Source: Propionibacteriaceae bacterium (GTDB lineage Bacteria; Actinomycetota; Actinomycetes; Propionibacteriales; Propionibacteriaceae). Taken from it: a stretch of 20,305 bases of DNA. The DNA is taken from assembly GCA_021323255.1 (NCBI GenBank), contig JAJTCL010000009.1:1-20305 (forward strand), written 5' to 3'. Position numbers and translations under genes: made by a program. This document shows, one piece after another, positions 7,592-15,449 of this stretch. Positions within the stretch are counted from its first letter, which is position 1; the number at the start of each line of letters is the position of its first letter. The notes beneath the pieces are model-generated. The model was given only the letters and a program-made list of their open reading frames with translations. It was not told where the DNA came from and made no database searches.

Positions 7592-8803
7592 CTAGCGGCT
7601 CATCCGTGCCCGGACGACGGGAATCACCAGGCCCGCGAAGCTGGCAATAGCGCACAGGCTGGCTGTGGTGGTGACGATCCCCAGCGGCAGCGCTGTGCGC
7701 TCACCGGCGATGCCGACGAGCGGTGCCGCCACCGCCCCGAAGACGAACTGGCTCAGGCCCTGCAGCGAGGAGGCGGTGCCCGCCAGGTCCGGATAGTCGG
7801 CCAGCGCCAGCGCGTTGGCGGTGGGAAAGATCAGGCCAACAGCGCTCACCATCACCGAGAGTGCTGCGATCAACACCCCCAGCGGTAGACCGATGATCAC
7901 CGTGGCAAGCAATGAGGCTGCTCCGCACAGATTGACCGCCAAGCCGAAACCGAGTACCCGGGTGAGCGGCCATCTGAGGGCAAGACGGCCTCCGACCTGA
8001 GCAGCAATCACCAGGGCGAGGGAGATCGCTCCGAACACGAAGGAGAAGCCTTGAGGAGACATTCCGTAGATCCGTTGCAGGACGAAGGTCGAGCCTGAGA
8101 TGTAGGCGAACATCGAGGCGCCAGCAAGACCAGAGGAGAGCGCGCAGCCCACAAAGAAGCGATCATGGAGAAGGGTGTTGTAGCCATGCAGGGTCTTGCC
8201 GAAGCCACCGACAATCCGCCGCTCAGGTGGCAAGGTCTCCTTCAGTCCCAGCCAGCCGGCAAGCAGCAGTACCGCGCCGAAACCGGCGAGCACGCCAAAG
8301 ATGCCGCGCCAGCTCATGATCAGGCTGAGCTGCCCACCGAGGATGGGAGCAATGACGGGTGCCAGTCCGGCTATCAAGATCAAACGGGAGAAGAAGATCA
8401 TCAGCGCCCGTCCGGAATAGAGATCACGCGCGATGGCGCGCGAAATCACCAGTCCGGCCGCACCGGCCAAGCCCTGGACGAAGCGCAGCACGACCAGGAT
8501 CGCCGCCGAGGGCGCCAGGGCGCACGCGACGGAAGCGAGCATGAAACCCACCAGCCCGACGATCAGCGGCCGCCGCCGACCAAGCCGATCCGATAGCGGA
8601 CCAGCCACCAGCTGGCCGACCGCCAGGCCGACCAGACACGCAGTGATCGACAGCTGCGCTGCGGAGGCCGAGGCGTCGAGGTCATCGGCAAGCTCGGGCA
8701 GCGCGGGGAGATAGAGGTCGAGGGACAGCGGCCCGAACATCGAGAGCATGCCGAGCACCACGACCGTGCGTGCGGGCGGCCGGGCGGGGTCGACGGCGGG
8801 CAT
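7592..8803 (-). CDS. MFS drug-efflux transporter, Bcr/CflA type
   Basis: Twelve-helix major facilitator transporter of 403 residues. The N-terminal LSLDLYLPALPEL and the motif-A loop GPLSDRLGRRRPL (68-80) between helices 2 and 3 are characteristic of the Bcr/CflA (DHA1) branch, whose members export drugs such as bicyclomycin or chloramphenicol, or metabolites. The helix-5 region with GLAPVIAPILGG fits proton-antiport motif C. Length is typical. The ATG at 8803 has only a weak ribosome-binding site. It reads away from the decayed ankyrin gene and ends at a strong hairpin terminator. Family is firm; the substrate is unknown, and presence alone does not show resistance. Confidence 0.88.
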   Translation of the reverse strand: MPAVDPARPPARTVVVLGMLSMFGPLSLDLYLPALPELADDLDASASAAQLSITACLVGLAVGQLVAGPLSDRLGRRRPLIVGLVGFMLASVACALAPSAAILVVLRFVQGLAGAAGLVISRAIARDLYSGRALMIFFSRLILIAGLAPVIAPILGGQLSLIMSWRGIFGVLAGFGAVLLLAGWLGLKETLPPERRIVGGFGKTLHGYNTLLHDRFFVGCALSSGLAGASMFAYISGSTFVLQRIYGMSPQGFSFVFGAISLALVIAAQVGGRLALRWPLTRVLGFGLAVNLCGAASLLATVIIGLPLGVLIAALSVMVSAVGLIFPTANALALADYPDLAGTASSLQGLSQFVFGAVAAPLVGIAGERTALPLGIVTTTASLCAIASFAGLVIPVVRARMSR

Positions 8804-8906
8804 GGGGGAACCCTAGGGCGTCGCGTGAGGTAGCGCCGATCTCCCGCATTTCCGCACCCCAGTTTGGGCCTGCGCGGCGTGTCGCTGCCTCTGACTCAAT
8901 CTGGCG

Positions 8907-9179
8907 TCAGGTTTTGCGGGTTACATCGGCGCCAGCAGCAACCAGGCGTTTCATGACAGCCGGACCTTGTCCCGGCCAGTCAGCTGCCGCGTGCAGCAGC
9001 GTCCGGTAGCAGTCCTCGGTACCAATCCGTGCGTTTGGCGAGTCATGGGTCGGCAGCCAGCAGCCGCTCGAGCTCAGTGAGGTCGCCAGCCTGTACCGCC
9101 GCGTGGCTGCGACCGCACGGGGATCATCGGAGGGTAGTACGACGGGTATCGAATCGTCACCGCGTGGAGAGGCGGTCAT
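8907..9179 (-). pseudogene. Decayed ankyrin-repeat protein gene
   Basis: This minus-strand frame starts at the ATG at 9179 and encodes DDPRAVAA, then a stretch that does not look like the family, then ARIGTEDCYRTLLHAAADWPG and VMKRLVAAGADV, a recognisable ankyrin repeat. The missing middle appears in the +1 frame as AVQAGDLTELERLLAADP. A one-base loss near 9104 and a one-base gain near 9034 would explain this. In the shifted frame the residue after ADP is a TGA (9043-9045), probably a former TGG. Related proteins continue with further ankyrin repeats, but here the frame stops soon after AGADV. The gene is therefore both scrambled inside and truncated. I see no continuing homology in any frame down to 8804. 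Confidence 0.72.
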
Positions 9180-9224
9180 GGCGGCCAAACTACCTGCGAC
9201 GCCGGGTGTCATCCTGGTGGAGAC

Positions 9225-10130
9225 GTGTACTCGATCCGACATCTCCGGTCCGTTGCGGTCCTGACCGCTGTAATTCTCACCGCGGCAGGGTGCAGTGGTG
9301 GAGATTCCGCGCCTCCTGATACTGCCCCAGCAACGACACAAGCGGCCTCTACGAGGCCGCCCCAGCCGCCTCAGGCGACCCCGCGGCCCACCAAGAAGAC
9401 GCCAGCACCCAAGCTCGACGCGAAGCAGCAGGCGAGGCTGAACCAGCAGCTGATCGCCGCCGCCTGGGACAACGACGTGCGCCGCGCCCAGTCGTTGATC
9501 ATTCGAGGCGCCGACGTGAACGCCAAGGACAATACCGTCCAGAGCGCCTACCTCATCTCGACGAGCGAGGGTTACCTGGAGCTGCTGAACCTGACTCTCA
9601 AGCACGGCGCAGACGTGGACTCCAAAGACTCCTTCAATGGCACCGGACTGATCCGGGCCGCCGACCGCGGCCACGCCGACATCGCCGGCCGGCTGGTCCA
9701 GGCCGGCGTCGAGATCGACCACATCAACAACCTGGGCTGGACCGCCTTGCACGAGGCGATCATTCTGGGCGATGGTTCTGACCGCTACGTCAACACCGTG
9801 TGGGTCCTCGTCGCGGCTGGCGCCGACCTACAGCTGCGGTCACAACGCGACCAGACCACACCGATTCAGCACGCTACGTCCAGGGGCCACAACCAGATCG
9901 CACAGCTACTGCGCGCCGCGGTGGAGGCCGATCAACCAACGAAAGGGCAGGCCAATCGGCGCTTGCTCGCTGCCGCGGAGCACGGGGACGCAACCGCTGC
10001 GGCGCTGGCCCTTCGCGCTGGGGCGAATCTTGAGACCCGCGACGAGCTGGGGCGCACACCACTCTCACTCGCCGTGACCGAGGATCGGCTCGCGATCGCC
10101 CGGTTGCTGGTCTATCTGGGCGCCGGCTAG
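9225..10130 (+). CDS. Ankyrin-repeat lipoprotein
   Basis: A 301-residue exported lipoprotein. The start is the GTG at 9225, with GGTGGAG just upstream. The N terminus has a basic segment (IRHLR), a hydrophobic core and the lipobox LTAAGC with lipidated Cys23, so it should sit on the outer face of the membrane. A Pro/Thr/Ala-rich linker (about 28-62) includes a KKTPAPK stretch. The rest is about six or seven ankyrin repeats, with recognisable units at GADVNAKDNTVQSAYLISTSEGYLELLNL, GADVDSKDSFNGTGLIRAADRGHADIAGRL and the final GANLETRDELGRTPLSLAVTEDRLAIARLL. Ankyrin repeats bind proteins; the partner is unknown. The stop codon overlaps the stop of the convergent reductase gene. Confidence 0.88.
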   Translation: MYSIRHLRSVAVLTAVILTAAGCSGGDSAPPDTAPATTQAASTRPPQPPQATPRPTKKTPAPKLDAKQQARLNQQLIAAAWDNDVRRAQSLIIRGADVNAKDNTVQSAYLISTSEGYLELLNLTLKHGADVDSKDSFNGTGLIRAADRGHADIAGRLVQAGVEIDHINNLGWTALHEAIILGDGSDRYVNTVWVLVAAGADLQLRSQRDQTTPIQHATSRGHNQIAQLLRAAVEADQPTKGQANRRLLAAAEHGDATAAALALRAGANLETRDELGRTPLSLAVTEDRLAIARLLVYLGAG

Positions 10131-10990
10131 CGCTCCGCTCCACTGCCGGCCGCGAGAGCCTGCTGCAAGGACGTGGCAGGATGACCGGTCACCTCAGGGA
10201 TGTCAGGGGCGACGGTGGCCAGCTCGCCCGCCGCGATTGCGACGTAGGTGCTGACCCAGGCGTCTACCTGCCACTGCGGCGCGGCGTAGACAGCGCGTGA
10301 CGCGTACGCCTCATCAATGGACTCTGGGACATAGCGGACGACCCTGCCGAGGTGATCACTGAGGATGCCGGCGATCTCGCTCAAGGTGAGTGCCGCCGGT
10401 CCGGTGAGGTTCAGCGTCCGCCCGTCGTATGCGCCATCGCTGGTCAGCACAGCAATGGCAACCTCGGCAATGTCCGCCTGTGCCACTACAGCCACCCGCC
10501 CGTCCCCCGCTGGTCCGCGAATGTTCCCATCGGTGCCGACGAAGTATGGCGTGAAGTCGGCGTAGATGTTGTCGCGCAAGATCGTGTGAGCGATGCCGAC
10601 CGAACGGAGATGTTCCTCGGTCGCCCAGTGGTCGCGGGCCAGGGTGAAGGTTGCCGTTGCGGACGCACCAAAAAAGGACACATAGACGATCCGCTCCACC
10701 CCAGCCGCGACCGCCGCATCGATGAAGGTCAGGTGTTGCTGCACCCGATCCGGTGTCTCGGCAGCAGAAACCATGAAGACCGTTCGGGCGCCTGTGAGCG
10801 CCGTTCGAGCGGCCGCGCCATCACCGTAGTCGCAGGCAGCGATGTGAGTGCCAGGCAGGTCTGGTGCCTTCGCCGGATCGCGCACGACGAGGCGGTGGTC
10901 CATGCCGAGCTCCGAGAGGCCACTGGCGACCCGCGAGCCCAGTCGACCGGTCGAGCCGGTTACGGCGATCGGGGTCTGGGCAGCGATCAT
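10127..10990 (-). CDS. NmrA-like NAD(P)-binding reductase
   Basis: Atypical short-chain dehydrogenase of the NmrA/quinone-oxidoreductase-2 group, 287 residues. The N-terminal Rossmann motif is AVTGSTGRLGSRV, with the GxxGxxG pattern at Gly12, Gly15 and Gly18. RIVYVSFFGASATATFTLARDHWATEEHL contains the usual strand 5 and helix, but there is no YxxxK catalytic pair, as expected for this group. Relatives reduce quinones or act as NADP(H) sensors. It starts 15 bases after the stop of the glucose-6-phosphate dehydrogenase gene, so the two probably share a transcript; that would place an NADPH-using or NADPH-sensing protein beside an NADPH-producing enzyme. The 3' end shares a CTAG palindrome with the stop of the convergent ankyrin gene. 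Confidence 0.85.
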   Translation of the reverse strand: MIAAQTPIAVTGSTGRLGSRVASGLSELGMDHRLVVRDPAKAPDLPGTHIAACDYGDGAAARTALTGARTVFMVSAAETPDRVQQHLTFIDAAVAAGVERIVYVSFFGASATATFTLARDHWATEEHLRSVGIAHTILRDNIYADFTPYFVGTDGNIRGPAGDGRVAVVAQADIAEVAIAVLTSDGAYDGRTLNLTGPAALTLSEIAGILSDHLGRVVRYVPESIDEAYASRAVYAAPQWQVDAWVSTYVAIAAGELATVAPDIPEVTGHPATSLQQALAAGSGAER

Positions 10991-11005
10991 GAACCGGCAG
11001 GCCCT

Positions 11006-12385
11006 CTAGGCCCCGTCTGCCCAACTCGACGGGCCATCTGACCCGGCGGCGTATTCGTCCATCTCAACGTTCCCGGCACGCCATGCCTGCAGTACCGGGT
11101 CTACGACGCGCCAGCATTCCTCGGCCGTGTCCCCGCGCACCGCGAGCATAGGGTCACCGTCCAGTACACCCGCCAGGACCTCCCCGTACGCCGGCAGTCG
11201 TCCCGGATTCATGTCGGTATCCAGCGACACTCGGTCCAGTTGCAACGGATCACCCGGACCGTTGATGTTCATCTCCAGCGCCATTCGGTCCGGGCCCATG
11301 CTGAGCCGCAAGCGGTCTGGCAATGCCTGGCCACGCATTCCAGTAGGTAGATGGGGCAACGGCTTGAAAGTGACCAGCACCTCCTTGCGTCGCTCGCGCA
11401 GCGCCTTGCCCGACCGCAGTCGGAACGGCACACCGGCCCAACGCCAGTTATCGATCTCGACTAGGAGCTCCGCAAGGGTCTCAGTGTTTCGGGCCGGGTC
11501 GACACCAGGCTCAGCCGTGTAGTCGGGCACGTCGCGTCCATCAATCGAGCCGCGGGTGTAGCGGGCCTGGCGTCCGGCTCGAACCGGGTCGTCGTTCCAC
11601 GGCCGGCAGGCTCGTAGCACCTGCGCCTTCGCGTCCCGCAGGTCCACGGCGTCTGCCCTCGCGATCGGCTCCATCGCCACCAGCGCCAGCACTTGCAGCA
11701 GATGGCTCTGAATCATGTCCATCAGGGCGCCCGCGTGGTCGTAATAGCGCGCCCGGTTCTCCAGAGTGAGTTGTTCGTCGAAGATGATGTCCACACGTTC
11801 GATGTGCTCATTGCTCCATACCGGTTCGAACAGCCGGTTCGCGAAGCGAACACCAAGCAGGTTCAGTATGGTCGATCGCCCCAGGAAGTGATCGATGCGA
11901 TGCACCTGGTCCTCCGGGACCAGTTCGGCGAGCAATCGGTTCAAACTGGCGGCGCTCTCCTGATTGAGGCCGAAGGGCTTTTCCAGCACCAGATTTGTAC
12001 CTTCGGGCAGCGACACCTGCTGCAGCGCCTTACAGGCGGCGACAGTCACCGAAGGAGGCAGCGCGAAATACAAGGCGGGCGTAGGCGGGCATGAATCGAT
12101 CAGCGATTGCAGATCATCCGGGCTCGTCACATCGGCCTTGGCGTACCGCGTCGTCGCCAGCACGCTTTGCAGCGCCTCATCGGAGACCTTTCCATCCGCG
12201 AAAGAGGTCCGGATCCGCTGCTGCCAGGCATCGGAGTTCCAGTCCTCAGAGCCCGCGCCTACGAGTACCACCTCACGACGCGAATCTTCCCGATCAAGCA
12301 ACTGTCCGAGGGCTGGCAAGAGCAGTCGTCCCGACAGATCCCCGCTGGCGCCGAGCAACAACAGGCTTCCGATCGAACCAGTCAT
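11006..12385 (-). CDS. zwf: Glucose-6-phosphate dehydrogenase (paralogue)
   Basis: Oxidises glucose-6-phosphate to 6-phosphogluconolactone with NAD(P)+, the entry step of the oxidative pentose phosphate pathway; cytoplasmic. It has 459 residues, slightly short for the family. Visible motifs are LLGASGDLSGR (10-20) for nucleotide binding, EKPFG (135-139), and RIDHFLGR (163-170) at the site where most enzymes have RIDHYLGK. The Lys-to-Arg change affects a residue that contacts the substrate phosphate, so kinetics may differ. The downstream GVRFANRLFEPVWSNEHIERV and the DMIQSHLLQVLALVAMEP segment are well conserved. The ATG at 12385 follows GAGGAGGG at a 6-base spacing. The 6-phosphogluconate dehydrogenase gene begins at 20124, about 7.7 kb away, so the pathway genes are not in one operon. 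A second, canonical zwf elsewhere is plausible. Confidence 0.9.
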   Translation of the reverse strand: MTGSIGSLLLLGASGDLSGRLLLPALGQLLDREDSRREVVLVGAGSEDWNSDAWQQRIRTSFADGKVSDEALQSVLATTRYAKADVTSPDDLQSLIDSCPPTPALYFALPPSVTVAACKALQQVSLPEGTNLVLEKPFGLNQESAASLNRLLAELVPEDQVHRIDHFLGRSTILNLLGVRFANRLFEPVWSNEHIERVDIIFDEQLTLENRARYYDHAGALMDMIQSHLLQVLALVAMEPIARADAVDLRDAKAQVLRACRPWNDDPVRAGRQARYTRGSIDGRDVPDYTAEPGVDPARNTETLAELLVEIDNWRWAGVPFRLRSGKALRERRKEVLVTFKPLPHLPTGMRGQALPDRLRLSMGPDRMALEMNINGPGDPLQLDRVSLDTDMNPGRLPAYGEVLAGVLDGDPMLAVRGDTAEECWRVVDPVLQAWRAGNVEMDEYAAGSDGPSSWADGA

Positions 12386-12489
12386 CGTGCCCTCCTCAGG
12401 TCCGCTCGACGCCGCAGCGGCTCAACGATATCTATGCGGCGGCGTACCCGATGAGTGAATACGGCAAACCGAGCGGTCGAGAAGGCGAC

Positions 12490-12535
12490 GTGTCAGCGTC
12501 TCAGTCGGGTGTGTGAAACCCCGAGACGCCGACAC
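12490..12535 (-). terminator. Long hairpin terminator of the ArsR-SRPBCC operon
   Basis: GTGTC-A-GCGTCTC (12490-12502) pairs with GAGACGC-C-GACAC (12523-12535), giving 12 base pairs around one A/C mismatch. The loop contains a further GGGT/ACCC helix. It lies 11 bases past the SRPBCC stop codon in the minus direction. It lacks a U-tract. It also separates this operon from the promoter region of the glucose-6-phosphate dehydrogenase gene. Confidence 0.72.
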
Positions 12536-12546
12536 ATTGGAGTCGT

Positions 12547-13050
12547 TCAGCCCTCGGCGAGTAAGGCATCCAGCTTCTCGTAGCCTTCGTAGACCCCGAC
12601 CTCCATGCCGCTCGCCATGATCGCATCGCGGCCCTCGAGGTTCTCCACAACCGAGAGGCCGATGGTTCGGGTTCGGCCGTCTCCCAGGTCTTGGAATGTC
12701 ATGGTCTCCAGGCTGACCCCATCGGGCATGCCCTCCCAGGTGAAGGTCTGGACCAGCCGCTCGTTCGGTCGCACCTCATGGAAGGACCCGTAGAAAGCGG
12801 CCACCTCCTCGCCGTCCTGCAGTGCTGCATAGCGATAGTTACCGCCTGTGTGAGCATTCCATTGGTCGATCCTCATCTCGGTGCTCTTCGGGCCCAGCCA
12901 CTGCTCGACAAGCTCTGGCTCAACCCAGGCCCGGAAAACCCGGTCTGGCGGCGCATCGAAGTCGCGAATGATGCGGATCGTGGGCAGGTTCGGATCAGCC
13001 TCGATTGTGGTCTCGCGCTTCGCGACTTTTTCGGTGGCATGCGTGCTCAT
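12547..13050 (-). CDS. SRPBCC (AHSA1-like) protein
   Basis: A 167-residue START/SRPBCC-fold protein of the AHSA1 group, with a hydrophobic ligand cavity. Diagnostic segments are IIRDFDAPPDRVFRAWVEPELVEQWLGPK near the N terminus, GGNYRYAALQDGEEVAAFYGSFHEVRPNERLVQTFTWEG in the middle, and the C-terminal helix beginning MEVGVYEGYEKLDALL. The ligand is unknown. The start codon overlaps the stop of the ArsR gene as ATGA at 13047-13050, so the two are translated together. Such ArsR-SRPBCC pairs are common in actinobacteria, and the repressor is presumed to control the pair. Cytoplasmic. Confidence 0.9.
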   Translation of the reverse strand: MSTHATEKVAKRETTIEADPNLPTIRIIRDFDAPPDRVFRAWVEPELVEQWLGPKSTEMRIDQWNAHTGGNYRYAALQDGEEVAAFYGSFHEVRPNERLVQTFTWEGMPDGVSLETMTFQDLGDGRTRTIGLSVVENLEGRDAIMASGMEVGVYEGYEKLDALLAEG

Positions 13051-13406
13051 GATGCTGCTCCTTTGTTGATGGTGGTTTGGTTTTCGTCATCCATAGCGGC
13101 AAGTACCGCATCGAGTCGGCGGTATCGTTCCTCGGCCTGCCGGCGGTATCGCTCGATCCACGCGGTCATCAGGTCGAATACCTCTGCCTCGAGGTGCCGC
13201 GGGCGGCGCTGCGCATCCTGGCTGCGGCTCACCAACCCAGCATCTTCCAACACCTTGAGATGCTTTGACACAGCCTGAATCGAGACTTCGTACGGGGCGG
13301 CCAGCTGACCCACCGTGGCATCCCCGACAGCTAGTCGAGCCACGATGTCGCGCCGGGTCGGGTCGGCCAAGGCTGCAAAGACTCGGGAGAGTCGATCCTC
13401 GCTCAT
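13047..13406 (-). CDS. ArsR-family winged-helix repressor
   Basis: A 119-residue DNA-binding protein. The winged helix-turn-helix spans about residues 15-75, from LADPTRRDIVARL through TVGQLAAPYEVSIQAVSKHLKVLEDAGLVSR to the basic wing DAQRRPRHLEAE. No cysteine cluster for metal binding is present, so it belongs to the non-metal ArsR branch usually found with SRPBCC proteins. The start at 13406 follows GGGAGG. Two palindromes sharing TCAACC/GGTTGA arms lie 22-83 bases upstream and are likely its own operators, implying autoregulation. The stop codon overlaps the SRPBCC start. Confidence 0.92.
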   Translation of the reverse strand: MSEDRLSRVFAALADPTRRDIVARLAVGDATVGQLAAPYEVSIQAVSKHLKVLEDAGLVSRSQDAQRRPRHLEAEVFDLMTAWIERYRRQAEERYRRLDAVLAAMDDENQTTINKGAAS

Positions 13407-13427
13407 GTTAGCCTCCCTGCCGCTTAT

Positions 13428-13443
13428 TCAACCGATCGGTTGA
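13428..13443. promoter_or_regulatory. Proximal palindromic operator candidate
   Basis: TCAACCGATCGGTTGA is a perfect 16-base palindrome 22 bases upstream of the ArsR start codon. The same arms recur 46 bases further upstream. Size, symmetry and position fit a dimeric ArsR-type repressor site; the assignment to this repressor is inferred. Confidence 0.7.
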
Positions 13444-13473
13444 TTAGAGACTAATGGCGGACATCACCGGTTG

Positions 13474-13489
13474 TCAACCGTCTGGTTGA
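13474..13489. promoter_or_regulatory. Distal palindromic operator candidate
   Basis: TCAACC-GTCT-GGTTGA repeats the exact six-base arms of the proximal site around a different four-base centre. The centre-to-centre distance of 46 bases is about four to four and a half helical turns. It lies between the divergent ArsR and sigma-factor genes, so it could also affect the sigma operon. Confidence 0.62.
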
Positions 13490-13589
13490 ATACGATTTCC
13501 CTACCCCTACGCAACCGCCGCTTCGTCACTTCAGGTGCCCCTGTGACCTCACGTTTGGCGCCGTGCCATCGTCTACAGGGTTGATGAGG

Positions 13590-14084
13590 ATGAAACGGCC
13601 GTTTGAAGAGATCGTGGCTGAGCACGGACCGACCGTGTTACGGGTGTGCCGTGCTGTGCTCGCCCGGCCGGATGCCGACGACGCGTGGTCGGAGACTTTT
13701 CTTGCCGCGCTGCGCGCCTATCCAGACCTCGCCGACAACGCGAACATCGAGGCTTGGCTGGTCACCATTGCCCACCGCAAGGCGATCGACCTGCTCCGTG
13801 CCGAAAGCCGCCGTGCGGCGCCGATTGCAGTGGCCGAGACCCGGTCGGCAGTTGGTGGCTGGGAACCATCTGACGGCGACCTGTGGGCCGCACTCGGTTC
13901 CCTCCCGACGAAGCAGCGACAGGCCGTCGCGTACCACCATGTGGCGGGCCTGCCGTACGCGGAGGTTGCCGCGCTCGTCGGCGGGTCTACCGACGCCGCC
14001 CGACGCGCGGCGCATGACGGGATCCGCGCTCTTCGCCGCCGCTACCTCAACTCCGCAACCGTCCCACCGCAGAAGGAATCCTGA
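13590..14084 (+). CDS. ECF-type RNA polymerase sigma factor
   Basis: Alternative sigma factor of 164 residues from the ATG at 13590, chosen because AGGG sits 9 bases upstream; an ATG at 13584 and a GTG at 13563 are in frame. Region 2 covers roughly residues 4-75 (EEIVAEHGPTVLRVCRAVL, DADDAWSETFLAAL, IEAWLVTIAHRKAIDLLR). Region 4 covers about 96-155 (LWAALGSLPTKQRQAVAYHHVAGLPYAEVAALV, then the recognition helix STDAARRAAHDGIRALRRR). No anti-sigma gene with membrane segments follows. Instead the next gene, two bases after the stop, is a DNA alkyltransferase, which suggests a link to alkylation damage. Upstream DNA shows no clear promoter to me. Confidence 0.9.
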   Translation: MKRPFEEIVAEHGPTVLRVCRAVLARPDADDAWSETFLAALRAYPDLADNANIEAWLVTIAHRKAIDLLRAESRRAAPIAVAETRSAVGGWEPSDGDLWAALGSLPTKQRQAVAYHHVAGLPYAEVAALVGGSTDAARRAAHDGIRALRRRYLNSATVPPQKES

Positions 14085-14086
14085 TT

Positions 14087-14722
14087 GTGATCAATTTTAG
14101 TGATCCCGTACTCGCCGCGATCAACACTGACGACGCTGAGGCGATGGCTCGACTTCATGATCAACTTGCGGTGGCAGCCGAAGTGGATCGGCTGCTTGAT
14201 GTTGCGTACCGGACGGTGGATTCGCCCCTCGGCACACTGCTCCTGGCGGCGACCGACCAGGGCCTGGTCCGGGTCGCGTACGACCGGGAAGATCATGATC
14301 AGGTATTGCAAGCACTCTGCAACCAGATCAGCCCACGCATCTTGCGGGCTCCGCGCCGCCTCGATCAGGTCGCTCGACAATTCGCGGAGTACTTCGCCGG
14401 CGAACGCCGCGATTTCGTGCTGCCGTTGGATTTCCGGCTTGCCCACGGGTTCCGGCGCGCCGTACTCGGGCACCTTGGGTTGATCAACTATGGACACACC
14501 GAGACGTACGCCGAGGTTGCCGCAGCCACCGGTCGGGCACGAGCGGTAAGGGCAGTCGGCACTGCTTGTGCTACCAATCCCCTGCCAGTGGTCGTGCCGT
14601 GCCACCGAGTGCTGCGCAGCGACGGGAAGCTCGGCGGTTACATCGGCGGGCTGGAAGCCAAGGCGGCTCTGCTCTCGCTCGAGTCCGGCGGAACAATCGA
14701 CCGAAATATATTGTCACGCTAA
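14087..14722 (+). CDS. ogt: Methylated-DNA--protein-cysteine methyltransferase, N-terminally extended
   Basis: Suicide DNA-repair protein that transfers alkyl groups from O6-alkylguanine or O4-alkylthymine to its own cysteine. The active-site motif PCHRV is at 171-175 with Cys172. The helix-turn-helix region with YAEVAAATGRARAVRAVGTACATNPLP precedes it, and LGGYIGGLEAKAALLSLE follows. The catalytic domain proper starts near residue 40 (VAYRTVDSPLGTLLLA). The first ~38 residues (DPVLAAINTDDAEAMARLHDQLAVAAEVDRLL) look like an extra helical segment; typical Ogt proteins are about 165-180 residues, against 211 here. The GTG start lies two bases after the sigma-factor stop, with GAAGGA upstream, so the two are co-translated. 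Confidence 0.92.
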   Translation: MINFSDPVLAAINTDDAEAMARLHDQLAVAAEVDRLLDVAYRTVDSPLGTLLLAATDQGLVRVAYDREDHDQVLQALCNQISPRILRAPRRLDQVARQFAEYFAGERRDFVLPLDFRLAHGFRRAVLGHLGLINYGHTETYAEVAAATGRARAVRAVGTACATNPLPVVVPCHRVLRSDGKLGGYIGGLEAKAALLSLESGGTIDRNILSR

Positions 14723-14781
14723 GCGCCTGGCTCCCGAGCGCTACCGGCGTTAGGGTCTGATCGAAGCACTGGAGTGAGGCG

Positions 14782-15291
14782 ATGGCGGAGAATCAGGCAG
14801 CGCGCCGGATCCTGGTCGGGGTCACCTATGGCCAGCCGGATGTTGTGCTGCGCCATGCCGCTCGCTTCGCGCGTACTTTTCAGGCCGCGCTCGTGTGTGC
14901 GCACGTCGACCCCGGGCGATATGTGGTTGAGGAGCTGCCCGACGGATCCGTTGCCTCGCTTCCACTCGATCCGGACCTCCCTGAACTCAAGGACACAGAC
15001 TTCGATCAAGGACTCGTGGCGCAGGTCCGCGCAGCGGTCGCGGACGAGTCCGTCGAACTGTCGTTTCGGGAGCTGGCAGGCGACGTGGCGTATGCGCTCA
15101 CCCGGCTGGCCGACATCCTGGATGTCGAGATGATCATCGTTGGCAGCCGCCGCGGCGGCGTACGGGCCGGGCTCAAGCAGTTCCTCACTGGATCCGTCGC
15201 CGCCCACCTGGCCCATCGTCAGCCTCGGCCGGTGGTGGTCATACCGGTAGCTCCGGTCGCAGAAGGCAAACCGCTGCCCTGGGAGGAGTAA
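14782..15291 (+). CDS. Universal stress protein (single domain)
   Basis: A 169-residue USP-fold protein. It opens with ARRILVGVTYGQPDVVLRHAARFA and ends with the core strands VEMIIVGSRRGG and PRPVVVIPVAP. The stretch GSRRGGVRAGLKQFLTGSVAAHLA approximates the family's ATP-binding loop, so unlike the tandem USP at 5987 this protein could bind nucleotide. The ATG at 14782 follows GGAGTGAGG. The gap of 59 bases from the alkyltransferase leaves it open whether the two are co-transcribed. Cytoplasmic; a stress-related role is inferred from family only. Confidence 0.88.
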   Translation: MAENQAARRILVGVTYGQPDVVLRHAARFARTFQAALVCAHVDPGRYVVEELPDGSVASLPLDPDLPELKDTDFDQGLVAQVRAAVADESVELSFRELAGDVAYALTRLADILDVEMIIVGSRRGGVRAGLKQFLTGSVAAHLAHRQPRPVVVIPVAPVAEGKPLPWEE

Positions 15292-15449
15292 ACAGGCGGG
15301 GCAGGCGTGCCTGCACCATCCTGCACGGCCGCACGCAACGATCTGGAACACCGATTCCGCCAACGGCCCACCGCGCAGCGGAAGTGGCCCTTAGTGTTTA
15401 CGTCGGCAACGTGCCGGGTACCTCGAAGGCTGGAGAGGAGGTCCTGCCC

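Noticed and set aside
8907..9752. 281-residue minus-strand frame across the ankyrin lipoprotein gene
   Set aside because: Its first two thirds are antisense to the lipoprotein and have no independent features; only the part from 9179 down to 8907 resembles a protein family, so I kept that part as a pseudogene.
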